From Trebonia sp. (GTDB lineage Bacteria; Actinomycetota; Actinomycetes; Streptosporangiales; Streptosporangiaceae), in the NCBI GenBank assembly GCA_030038035.1, contig JASHPP010000254.1, positions 1 to 9,381 of the forward strand: a stretch of 9,381 nt of DNA. The letters run 5' to 3'. Position numbers and translations under genes: made by a program. Shown here one piece after another: positions 1 to 5,824 of this stretch. Within the stretch, counting starts at the first letter, position 1. Each line of letters opens with the position of its first letter. The notes under the pieces are model-generated. The model was not told the origin of the DNA. It searched no databases and saw nothing but the letters and a program-made list of their open reading frames with translations.

Positions 1-275
1 GGCACGTCATCCGGGGCTGCCTTGAGCAGGCGGACGAGCAGCCAGAACATCTCAACGCACGAATGCCAGTCGAAGCTGCCGTAGAAGACCGGGTTGCGGT
101 CACTCGGGCGGAGCGGGAAGTCGCCTGGGGCGGTCATCGTGGTCGAGATGTACGCGGGGAACTCCAGGCCGATGTTCTCCAGGGCGGTCCTCGCGTAACC
201 GGTCAGCCTGGGCCGCAGCCGGTCGAGCCAGCCCGCCGCGAGGTCGCCCGGCGCGCCCGCGTCAGCATCCTGCAC
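1..275 (-). CDS. DUF2891 family protein, N-terminal part (runs off left edge)
   Basis: About 91 codons of the N-terminus are present and the gene continues past the left edge. The translation contains ENIGLEFPAYIS (about residues 32-43) and the block FYGSFDWHSCVEMFWLLVRL near the truncated end, a recognisable signature of DUF2891, a bacterial family whose members are usually over 300 residues long and have no firm function. The FDWHS block carries an Asp and a His that may be functional; that is inference. I start it at the GTG at 275 because AGGGGAGG lies 7 nt upstream (290-283). An in-frame ATG at 314 lacks any Shine-Dalgarno sequence. It follows the RpiB-like gene on the same strand after a 144-bp gap full of small repeats, so it may have its own promoter. 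No link to hydrogen metabolism is evident. Confidence 0.85.
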   Translation of the reverse strand, partial: MQDADAGAPGDLAAGWLDRLRPRLTGYARTALENIGLEFPAYISTTMTAPGDFPLRPSDRNPVFYGSFDWHSCVEMFWLLVRLLKAAPDDV

Positions 276-282
276 GTCGATG

Positions 283-290
283 CCTCCCCT
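283..290 (-). promoter_or_regulatory. Ribosome binding site of the DUF2891 gene
   Basis: Read on the minus strand this is AGGGGAGG, a near-perfect Shine-Dalgarno sequence, 7 nt from the GTG at 275. It decides the start against the in-frame ATG at 314. Confidence 0.7.
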
Positions 291-334
291 GAGCTTGCCC
301 CGAATGTAGCGCATGCCGGGGAGTTGAGGCGATT

Positions 335-387
335 GGGCCATTGGCGCAGCTGGCCCGATACAGCCGGGCCGTTGGCGCAGCTGGCCC
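335..387. repeat. Two direct repeats, each with a small inverted repeat
   Basis: The core TTGGCGCAGCTGGCCC occurs at 341-356 and again at 372-387, 31 bp apart. With the preceding GGGCCA or GGGCCG the repeat unit is 22 bp with one mismatch (335-356 and 366-387). The first unit is itself an inverted repeat (GGGCCA, 10 nt, TGGCCC). A competing hairpin, GGCCCG (352-357) with CGGGCC (365-370), spans the junction. The repeats lie downstream of the RpiB-like gene and upstream of the DUF2891 gene, both on the minus strand. They could be tandem operators for the DUF2891 promoter or a terminator-like structure after the RpiB-like gene. There is no T tract. Confidence 0.6.
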
Positions 388-419
388 AGTCAGGGAGGCG
401 GGGTCTGGGGCAGACGTCG

Positions 420-830
420 TTATAGTCCTCTGATCAGGTCGATGCTTGCCGACTCAGCCGGGTCTTCTGCGCCGACTTCGAGGAACGCCCGGGCGCACTC
501 GACGGCCACGTCGGGCGCCAGCCGCTTGAGGCTGAGCGCCAGGACATTCGCGTCGTTCCACAGCCTGGCGTTCCTGGCTATCCACGGCTCCCAGGCCAGC
601 GCCGCCCGGACTCCGGGCACCTTGTTCGCCGCGATCGACGTCCCCGTGCCCGTCCAGCACATCACCACGCCGAAATCGGCCTCACCCGAGGCCACCGCGG
701 CCCCGACGGCCCGGGCGAACTCGGGCCAGCTGCCGCTGCTGAGCACCCGCAGGTCGCCGGCCTCACGCAGGTACTCGATCACCGCGCGCGTGCACTCGTT
801 CTCGTCGTCGGCCCCGAACACGATCCGCAT
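420..830 (-). CDS. Divergent RpiB/LacA/LacB-family sugar-phosphate isomerase
   Basis: This 136-residue protein has the single-domain RpiB fold signature. MRIVFGADD matches the N-terminal strand and phosphate-site loop, ASGEADFGVVMCWTGTG (about residues 47-63) the active-site loop, and SIAANKVPGVRAAL the conserved helix. Family members interconvert aldose and ketose phosphates, such as ribose-5-phosphate and ribulose-5-phosphate, in the cytosol. Cys58 corresponds to the catalytic Cys of E. coli-type RpiB. Two usual positions differ: the ADHAG loop reads ADDEN (residues 7-11), and the His of the EHN motif is Trp91 (LWNDAN). Those residues bind phosphate or open the sugar ring in characterised enzymes, so the substrate may differ or activity may be lost. 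It lies 77 bp downstream of hypF on the same strand, with only a weak Shine-Dalgarno. Family assignment is confident; substrate is not. Confidence 0.87.
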   Translation of the reverse strand: MRIVFGADDENECTRAVIEYLREAGDLRVLSSGSWPEFARAVGAAVASGEADFGVVMCWTGTGTSIAANKVPGVRAALAWEPWIARNARLWNDANVLALSLKRLAPDVAVECARAFLEVGAEDPAESASIDLIRGL

Positions 831-884
831 ACGGTGAACTTATCCGCGCGGCAAGCCGCCACGCACTGATCTCGCCCAGCTCTT

Positions 885-898
885 CGTTGCCGGCAACG
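885..898. repeat. 14-bp perfect palindrome between hypF and the RpiB-like gene
   Basis: CGTTGCCGGCAACG is a perfect palindrome located 10 nt after the hypF stop codon and about 55 nt before the RpiB-like start. It could be a regulator half-site pair or a short mRNA hairpin. No T tract follows in the minus direction, so it is not a typical intrinsic terminator. It may also be chance in GC-rich DNA. Confidence 0.4.
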
Positions 899-907
899 GC
901 CGAGCGG

Positions 908-3190
908 TCAGCGCCTGTCCCTGGCGGCGGCGACGACCGCCTGGCCCAGGCTGATCCCCCCGTCGTTGCAAGGGACGCGCGAGTGCACGAGGACGGTGAA
1001 CCCGCGTGCCTCAAGGCGCGCGACCGCCGCGGAGAGCAGCAGGACGTTCTGGAACACGCCGCCGGACAGCGCCACCGTGTCCAGGCCGTGGCGCTCGCGC
1101 AGCAGCAGGCAGCCCTCCTCCACGAGCGCCGCCACGCCGTTGTGGAAGCGGGCCGCGATGACCGCGCCGGGTACGCCGGCCGCGAGGTCGTCCACGGCGC
1201 CGCGCACGAGGTCGCCGCCGTGGACGCGGAACGGCTGGGTCGCCTCGATCCCCGCGCGGTAGGCGCCGCGCTCGGCCGGGTCCGCGAGCTGCTCGAGCTC
1301 TATCGCGGCCTGGCCCTCGTAGTTGACGGCGTCCCTGACGCCGAGGATCGCGGCCACGGCGTCGAAGAGCCGCCCCGCGCTTGAGGTCAGCGGGGAATTG
1401 ACGCGCTGCCGCGCCATGGCGACGACCGCGGCCCAGCGCGCCTCGTTGCGCTGCCCGACGCCGAGCGACGCCGCGGGCGTGCCGGGACAGGCCGCGTCGA
1501 GGTAGGCCGCCGCCATCCGCCACGGCTGCCTGATGGCGGCGGCGCCGCCGGGCATCGGCACCGGCGCGAGATGACCGGCCCTGGTGAAGTCCGCGCAGTC
1601 CGCGACCAGGAACTCACCGCCCCATATCGTGGCGTCGCTGCCGTAGCCGGTGCCGTCGAAGGCGACGCCGATGACGGGGGCGCTCCCGTCCGCGCCGTTG
1701 TCGGCCAGGCACGACGCGATGTGCGCGTGATGATGCTGCACGCCCACGAGGTCGACGTCGTCCAGCTCGAGGGCGTACTTCGTGGACAGGTATTCGGGAT
1801 GCAGGTCGTGGGCCACGACCTGCGGGGCGATGTCGAACAGCCGGCGGAAGTGCTCGATGCCCTCGGTGAACGAACGCAGGGTCTCGGCGTTCTCCAGGTC
1901 CCCGATGTGCTGGGAGACGAACGCATGATGCTCCTTGGCCAGGCAGAACGTGTTCTTGAGCTCCGCGCCGCAGGCGAGCACCGGGCGGGGGAACCCGGCG
2001 CGCACCGCCACGGGCTCGGGCGCGCGGCCGCGGGACCGGCGCAGCAGCATCGGCCGCCCGCGGAACACCCGGGCCACCGAGTCGTCCGTCCTGACGTGGA
2101 TGGCCCGGTCATGGGTGAGGAACGCGTCCGCGATGGGGCCGAGCCGTGACAACGCGTCGGCGTCGCGGTAGGCGATCGGCTCGTCAGACACGTTCCCGCT
2201 GGTCAGCACCAGCGGGCACGCCGCCGCGGCCGCGAGCAGGTAGTGCAGCGGGCTGTACGGCAGCATGATCCCGAGGTCGCGGTTGCCCGGCGCCGTCGCG
2301 TTCGCGACATCCGCCGACGGCAGCCGGGGGAGCAGCACGATGGGCCTGGCCTGGCTGGTCAGCAGGCCGGCGGCGGCCGGATCGATCGCGCACAGCCGCC
2401 TCGCCGCCGCCAGGTCGGCGGCGAGGACCGCGAACGGCTTGTCCTCGCGGTGCTTGCGGGCGCGCAGCGCCGCGACCGCCTGCTCGCACGACGCGTCCGC
2501 CGCGAGGTGATAACCGCCCAGCCCCTTGACGGCCACGATCCGGCCCTCCCGCAGCAGGGCCGCGGCACCGTCCAGGGATTCGCCGGCCCGCGCGCGCACC
2601 CGCCCGGCCGGGTCGCGCAGGGCCAGTTGCGGCCCGCACTCCGGGCAGCAGACCGGCTGCGCGTGGAAGCGGCGGTCGGCCGGGTCGTCGTACTCGGCCG
2701 CGCACTGGGCGCACATCGCGAAGCTGGCCATCGTGGTCAGCGGCCTGTCGTAGGGCACGTCCCTGACGATCGTGAACCTCGGCCCGCAGTTGGTGCAGTT
2801 GATGAACGGGTAGCCGAAGCGGCGGTCGGCCGGGTCGGCCAGTTCCCGCAGGCAGTCGGCGCACGTGGCGGTGTCCGCGGCGACCAGGGTCCTGCGCGGC
2901 CCGGCCGGGCCGCTCGCCACGATCCGGAACGACGCCGTCCCCGCCGGCGCCATGTCGGTGGCGGTGATCCGCTCGATCCGCGCGAGCGGCGGCGCGTTCT
3001 GCTCCAGTGACCGCAAGAACTCCCTGACGGCCGCCGGCGGGCCCTCGACCTCGGCGAACACCCCGTCGACGTCGTTGCCCACGAGCCCGCCGAGCCCCAG
3101 GCCGGTAGCCAGCGAGTACACGAACGGGCGGAAGCCGACGCCCTGGACGATTCCCTCGACCCGGACGGCTGTCCTGACGACCTCGGTCAT
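908..3190 (-). CDS. hypF: HypF, carbamoyltransferase for [NiFe] hydrogenase maturation
   Basis: HypF uses carbamoyl phosphate and ATP to carbamoylate the C-terminal Cys of HypE, the first step in making the CN ligands of the NiFe active site. At 760 residues it has normal full length and all domains in order. Residues 8-93 are an acylphosphatase domain (VEGIVQGVGFRPFVY). Residues 110-185 hold two zinc-finger-like motifs (C110/C113 with C132/C135; C160/C163 with C182/C185). Residues about 205-390 are a YrdC-like domain (KGLGGYHLAAD, LTSGNVSDEPI). Residues about 400-755 are a Kae1-like domain with the metal-binding HHHAH at 486-490, FDGTGYG at 511-517 and CNDGGISLGQ at 741-750. Its ATG overlaps the stop of the YceI gene (ATGA, 3190-3187); a GAGGGA abuts the ATG with no spacer, so coupling is likely. 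No other hyp gene is in the window. Confidence 0.97.
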   Translation of the reverse strand: MTEVVRTAVRVEGIVQGVGFRPFVYSLATGLGLGGLVGNDVDGVFAEVEGPPAAVREFLRSLEQNAPPLARIERITATDMAPAGTASFRIVASGPAGPRRTLVAADTATCADCLRELADPADRRFGYPFINCTNCGPRFTIVRDVPYDRPLTTMASFAMCAQCAAEYDDPADRRFHAQPVCCPECGPQLALRDPAGRVRARAGESLDGAAALLREGRIVAVKGLGGYHLAADASCEQAVAALRARKHREDKPFAVLAADLAAARRLCAIDPAAAGLLTSQARPIVLLPRLPSADVANATAPGNRDLGIMLPYSPLHYLLAAAAACPLVLTSGNVSDEPIAYRDADALSRLGPIADAFLTHDRAIHVRTDDSVARVFRGRPMLLRRSRGRAPEPVAVRAGFPRPVLACGAELKNTFCLAKEHHAFVSQHIGDLENAETLRSFTEGIEHFRRLFDIAPQVVAHDLHPEYLSTKYALELDDVDLVGVQHHHAHIASCLADNGADGSAPVIGVAFDGTGYGSDATIWGGEFLVADCADFTRAGHLAPVPMPGGAAAIRQPWRMAAAYLDAACPGTPAASLGVGQRNEARWAAVVAMARQRVNSPLTSSAGRLFDAVAAILGVRDAVNYEGQAAIELEQLADPAERGAYRAGIEATQPFRVHGGDLVRGAVDDLAAGVPGAVIAARFHNGVAALVEEGCLLLRERHGLDTVALSGGVFQNVLLLSAAVARLEARGFTVLVHSRVPCNDGGISLGQAVVAAARDRR

Positions 3191-3756
3191 TCCCTCGCGG
3201 CGCGGCTGAGGTCGGCTTCGAACTCGACAGCGACCTCGTCGCGCAGTTTCAGCGCGCCGAAGAACCCCGTGTACGGCGTGATGCCGAAGTCGGTCTGCCG
3301 CACCGTGGCGGTGCCCCGGTAGTGGCGGCCCGGCGCCGCGCTCGTGACCTGCAGCCGTACCGGCTGGGACTTGCCGCGGAAGGTGAGCGTCCCCTCGATC
3401 GCCCCGCCCGCCCCGGCCGGGATGACCCGTGCCGACGTGAAGGTCGCCGTCGCCTGGTCACCCCCGCCCAGGATCTTGGCCGCCGTGTTCGCGATGTCGC
3501 GGCGATCCTTGTCCGTCAGCGGCTTGGCGCCGCCGGTGCCCTCGCGCACGGCCAGGGAGCCGAAGTCGAGCTCGGCGCTGACCGTCGCCGCCGTCACCCC
3601 GGCCTCGTCGTCGGGGATCGTCACCTGCCCAGACCAGCGGGTGACCTCGATCGTCAGGTCGTGCCCGGCCCTGGCGGCCAGTCCCGCGCGGCCGGTCTTG
3701 ATGAGCACTCGCCCGCAGTCAGGGCCGAGCCGGTAAGTCCCCTTGATGTCCGCCAC
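3187..3756 (-). CDS. YceI-family protein without signal peptide
   Basis: About 189 residues from the chosen GTG. The YceI domain fills the protein: GTYRLGPDCGRVLIKTGR at the start, GHDLTIEVTRWSGQVTI, SAELDFGSL, then IEGTLTFRGKSQPVRL and QTDFGITPYTGFFGALKLRDEVAVEFEA split across the C-terminal half. YceI proteins form a lipocalin-like barrel, and characterised members bind long polyisoprenoid chains. Many family members are periplasmic, but no signal peptide is visible here, so a cytosolic location is inferred. The open frame extends upstream to a TTG at 3813 through a tandem repeat. I prefer the GTG at 3756, which sits just before the conserved domain, but no good Shine-Dalgarno marks any candidate, and a GTG at 3780 is also possible. 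It is translationally coupled to hypF. A role in quinone or lipid handling for the nearby hydrogenase is speculation. Confidence 0.88.
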   Translation of the reverse strand: MADIKGTYRLGPDCGRVLIKTGRAGLAARAGHDLTIEVTRWSGQVTIPDDEAGVTAATVSAELDFGSLAVREGTGGAKPLTDKDRRDIANTAAKILGGGDQATATFTSARVIPAGAGGAIEGTLTFRGKSQPVRLQVTSAAPGRHYRGTATVRQTDFGITPYTGFFGALKLRDEVAVEFEADLSRAARE

Positions 3757-3787
3757 GGGACAACGGTAGGACCGCGGCACGGGAAAG

Positions 3788-3819
3788 GTCCAGTCGCAAG
3801 TGTCCAGTCGCAAGTGTCC
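3788..3819. repeat. 14-bp tandem repeat, about 2.3 copies
   Basis: GTCCAGTCGCAAGT is repeated exactly at 3788-3801 and 3802-3815, followed by a third partial GTCC at 3816-3819. It lies upstream of the YceI-hypF gene pair, between it and the HTH gene. The unit length is not a multiple of three, which argues against the region being coding. It could be a pair of regulator sites on the same helical face (14 bp apart, so not ideal phasing) or a recent slippage duplication. Confidence 0.75.
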
Positions 3820-3837
3820 GGCTGCGCGTGCTCCGCG

Positions 3838-3868
3838 CCCCGCCGCACATCTTCGGCCGGACGGCGGG
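3838..3868 (-). terminator. Possible GC-rich hairpin after the HTH gene
   Basis: CCCGCCG (3839-3845) and CGGCGGG (3862-3868) form a perfect 7-bp stem around a 16-nt loop, directly after the HTH gene's stop codon in the minus direction. No U tract follows, so if it stops transcription it is a non-canonical, actinobacterial-style stem. It separates the HTH gene from the YceI-hypF pair, suggesting these may be separate transcripts. Confidence 0.35.
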
Positions 3869-3870
3869 CG

Positions 3871-4491
3871 TCAGGCGAACGGGATCTCGCCGAAAAGCTC
3901 CCGGATCCGCCGCAGGTCGCGCAGTCGCGGCTCGGTCGTGCCGCCCACCCAGCGGCTGACCGTCTTGACCGAGACACCCAACTGGCGCGCGGCCGCCTCC
4001 ATCGTCAGGCCCTCCCTGCGCAGCGCGCCCGCCATCCAGTCGGCGAACGACGCCGGGCCCACATCGCCGGCCGCGGACGCGCCGCCGCCATCAACGGCCG
4101 CCGCGGCGCCGGCGGCAACCGGCGTGCGGTCGTCGGCCCGCAGCAGCGACGTCAGGGGGTTCAGTCCGGTCGTGCCGCCAAGCTGCACACCGGAGCGGAG
4201 CACGTCGACCTCGACGTGGTCGGGGAAGATCCGGAAGGAGACGCTGATCGCGCCGGTCGGCCCGGCGGCCTCAAGCAGCGCGCGGGAGACGGTATCGCCC
4301 ACCTCGCGATTGTCTTCCTCAGAAAGCGGCGACTGGGCGAGGCAGCGGCGTACGAAGTCCCGGATGTCCGGGATCGACGACGGCCGGGCGGGGAATGTCT
4401 GCGATACGACCACGACCGGAACGACCTCGATGTTGCCGCTGATCGTGCCGTCTTCCCTGTCCATCGCCCCTTTTCCGGTCGGCTCGCCCAT
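3871..4491 (-). CDS. Helix-turn-helix regulator with degenerate ATPase-like N-terminus
   Basis: Residues about 148-200 (SFADWMAGALRREGLTMEA..., then RQLGVSVKTVSRWVGG) form a helix-turn-helix of the Xre/Cro kind, with AAARQLGVSVKTVSRWV as the DNA-binding helices. Residues about 38-100 (IPDIRDFVRRCLAQSPL... ISVSFRIFPDHVEVDVLRSG) resemble the first half of anti-sigma-type histidine-kinase-like ATPase domains, but the N-box that binds ATP is not recognisable; this similarity is my inference from the pattern. An Ala/Gly-rich linker (about 125-147) joins the two. It is transcribed divergently from the hydrogenase operon and faces an intergenic region with strong palindromes, so it is a good candidate regulator of hhySL, of itself, or both. 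The ATG at 4491 has no Shine-Dalgarno; an in-frame ATG at 4464 preceded by AAAGGGG may be the true start. Confidence 0.85.
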   Translation of the reverse strand: MGEPTGKGAMDREDGTISGNIEVVPVVVVSQTFPARPSSIPDIRDFVRRCLAQSPLSEEDNREVGDTVSRALLEAAGPTGAISVSFRIFPDHVEVDVLRSGVQLGGTTGLNPLTSLLRADDRTPVAAGAAAAVDGGGASAAGDVGPASFADWMAGALRREGLTMEAAARQLGVSVKTVSRWVGGTTEPRLRDLRRIRELFGEIPFA

Positions 4492-4544
4492 TTGGTGCCG
4501 GGCCAGCGCACGGTCACGCTCTCATCTTTCGTCACCAGGGTACG

Positions 4545-4610
4545 TGGACAAATCGGCTGAACGCGAGTCCGGCGAAGCGGACAGATGGTGGACAGATATG
4601 TCCAACTGGA
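4545..4610. promoter_or_regulatory. Cluster of TGGACA-type operator half-sites with a perfect palindrome
   Basis: The strongest element is TGGACA-GATA-TGTCCA at 4589-4604, 6-bp perfect arms around 4 nt. Further related sites are TGGACA at 4545-4550, CGGACA at 4578-4583 (part of GTCCG-6-CGGAC, 4567-4582) and TGGA at 4607-4610. The three forward sites are each followed by a short A/T-containing triplet (AAT, GAT, GAT). The cluster lies in the divergent spacer between the HTH gene and hhyS, just upstream of the candidate hhyS promoter, a position expected for an activator or a shared operator. The binding protein is not known; the HTH protein at 3871-4491 is the first candidate. Confidence 0.55.
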
Positions 4611-4623
4611 TGACTGTTGTGTC

Positions 4624-4652
4624 TTGTACTCGCGCCGCGGCGGGCTTACGCT
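4624..4652 (+). promoter_or_regulatory. hhyS: Candidate promoter of the hydrogenase operon
   Basis: TTGTAC (4624-4629), a 17-bp spacer, and TACGCT (4647-4652) fit the housekeeping-sigma consensus of actinobacteria (TTGACA, TANNNT). A start near 4659 would leave a leader of about 115 nt before hhyS. The palindrome at 4589-4604 would then be centred near -62. Prediction from sequence only. Confidence 0.45.
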
Positions 4653-4729
4653 GTTGCCACCGGCAGCGGGCCCGCGGGCTACAGCAGGCCAGAGCAGGCT
4701 ACAAGGAGGCTGCGAGCAGGCCAGGCTGC

Positions 4730-4744
4730 GGATCGGACCGATCC
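4730..4744. repeat. 15-nt palindrome in the hhyS leader
   Basis: GGATCGG-A-CCGATCC has perfect 7-bp arms around one base. It lies in the untranslated leader, 30 nt upstream of the hhyS ATG. As DNA it could be an operator, where bound protein would block elongation. As RNA it could fold into a 5-bp stem with a 5-nt loop. The leader also carries the 10-mer AGCAGGCCAG twice (4683-4692 and 4715-4724). Confidence 0.45.
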
Positions 4745-4760
4745 AGCATCCAGCAGATCG

Positions 4761-4768
4761 AAGGGTGG
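4761..4768 (+). promoter_or_regulatory. hhyS: Ribosome binding site of hhyS
   Basis: AAGGGTGG, 6 nt before the ATG at 4775. It supports that ATG against the much longer upstream open frame, whose extra N-terminal residues are the compositional artefact of GC-rich DNA. Confidence 0.6.
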
Positions 4769-4774
4769 CGTTCC

Positions 4775-5818
4775 ATGCCAGACGCCGAACAAGAGCCGGT
4801 CGTGCACATTCTCTGGATGAACGGGGGCCTCGGCTGCGACGGGGACTCGGTGGCGCTCACCGCCGCGACGCAGCCGAGCATCGAGGAGATCGTCCTCGGC
4901 GCCCTCCCCGGCCTGCCGAAGGTCGCGGTGCACTGGCCGCTGATCGACTTCGAATGCGGCCCCGAGCAGGGCGCCGACACGTTCATCGACTGGTGGTGGA
5001 AGGCCGACGCCGGCGAGCTTGAGCCGTTCGTCCTGGTCGTCGAGGGGTCCATCCCGAACGAGGCGATCAAGCAGGAAGGCTACTGGTGCGGCTTCGGCAA
5101 CAACCGTGAGACCGGCCAGCCCATGACGACAAGTGAGTGGCTCGACCGGCTGGCACCGAAGGCGACCGCGATCCTCGCGGTGGGCACCTGCGCCACCTAC
5201 GGCGGGATCCACGCGATGGCCGGGAACCCGACCGGCGCCATGGGCGTGCCCGACTACCTCGGCTGGGACTGGAAGTCCAAGGCCGGCCTGCCGATCGTCT
5301 GCGTCCCCGGCTGCCCGATCCACCCGGACAACCTGTCCGAGACGATCCTCTACCTGCTGTACCAGGTGGCCGGCCAGGCCCCGATGATCCCGCTCGACGA
5401 AGCGCTGCGGCCGCGCTGGCTGTTCGAGGCCACCGTGCACGAGGGCTGCGACCGCGCCGGCTACTACGAGCAGGGCGAGTTCGCCGGCGAGTACGGCTCG
5501 CCCACCTGCCTGGTCAAGCTGGGCTGCTGGGGACCCGTGGTCAAGTGCAACGTCCCCAAGCGCGGCTGGATCAACGGCGTCGGCGGCTGCCCCAACGTCG
5601 GCGGCATCTGCATCGCGTGCACGATGCCAGGATTCCCCGACAAGTTCATGCCGTTCATGGACGAGCCGCCCGGGGCGCGGGTGTCGACCGCGGCCAGCCA
5701 GATGTACGGCACCGCCATCCGCACCCTTCGCGGCTTCACCGCCAGGACCGCGGACAAAGAGCCCAAGTGGCGGGCGAAGGGCACCGAGCTTCTCACCGGC
5801 TACCAGAAGACGTGGTGA
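4775..5818 (+). CDS. hhyS: Group 1h [NiFe] hydrogenase small subunit
   Basis: This 347-residue electron-transfer subunit relays electrons from the NiFe site through three Fe-S clusters. Residues 14-25 read WMNGGLGCDGDS: Cys21 and Asp24 stand where most hydrogenases have two Cys, and with Cys139 (GTCATYGG) and Cys180 (PGCPIHP) give a 3-Cys/1-Asp proximal cluster, the hallmark known from the Ralstonia actinobacterial-type hydrogenase structure. His222, Cys225, Cys245 and Cys251 fit the distal cluster; Cys258, Cys279 and Cys282 fit the medial one. There is no twin-arginine signal and no C-terminal membrane anchor, so the enzyme should be cytosolic, as known for group 1h. Such enzymes oxidise H2 at trace concentrations in the presence of O2. 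It leads a five-gene run; hhyL starts 6 nt downstream. Confidence 0.97.
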   Translation: MPDAEQEPVVHILWMNGGLGCDGDSVALTAATQPSIEEIVLGALPGLPKVAVHWPLIDFECGPEQGADTFIDWWWKADAGELEPFVLVVEGSIPNEAIKQEGYWCGFGNNRETGQPMTTSEWLDRLAPKATAILAVGTCATYGGIHAMAGNPTGAMGVPDYLGWDWKSKAGLPIVCVPGCPIHPDNLSETILYLLYQVAGQAPMIPLDEALRPRWLFEATVHEGCDRAGYYEQGEFAGEYGSPTCLVKLGCWGPVVKCNVPKRGWINGVGGCPNVGGICIACTMPGFPDKFMPFMDEPPGARVSTAASQMYGTAIRTLRGFTARTADKEPKWRAKGTELLTGYQKTW

Positions 5819-5824
5819 TCAGCG

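Noticed and set aside
63..425. 120-residue plus-strand frame at the left edge
   Set aside because: It is antisense to the DUF2891 N-terminus, whose FYGSFDWHS signature is convincing, and runs through the repeat region.
3757..3813. TTG start at 3813 for the YceI protein
   Set aside because: It would force translation through a 14-bp tandem repeat, encodes non-conserved residues, and has no Shine-Dalgarno; the GTG at 3756 begins just before the conserved domain.
3322..4560. 412-residue open frame on the plus strand
   Set aside because: It is antisense to the YceI and HTH genes, Arg/Gly/Ala-rich, with no recognisable domain. Long antisense frames are expected at this GC content.
3800..4774. 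325-codon upstream extension of the hhyS reading frame
   Set aside because: It is antisense to the HTH gene and crosses the divergent promoter region; it has Arg/Ser/Ala-rich low-complexity composition. The conserved protein begins at the ATG at 4775, which has a Shine-Dalgarno.
4775..4860. Twin-arginine export signal on the small subunit
   Set aside because: The N-terminus MPDAEQEPVVHILW has no RR motif or hydrophobic stretch and enters the first strand of the domain directly, so the protein is cytosolic.
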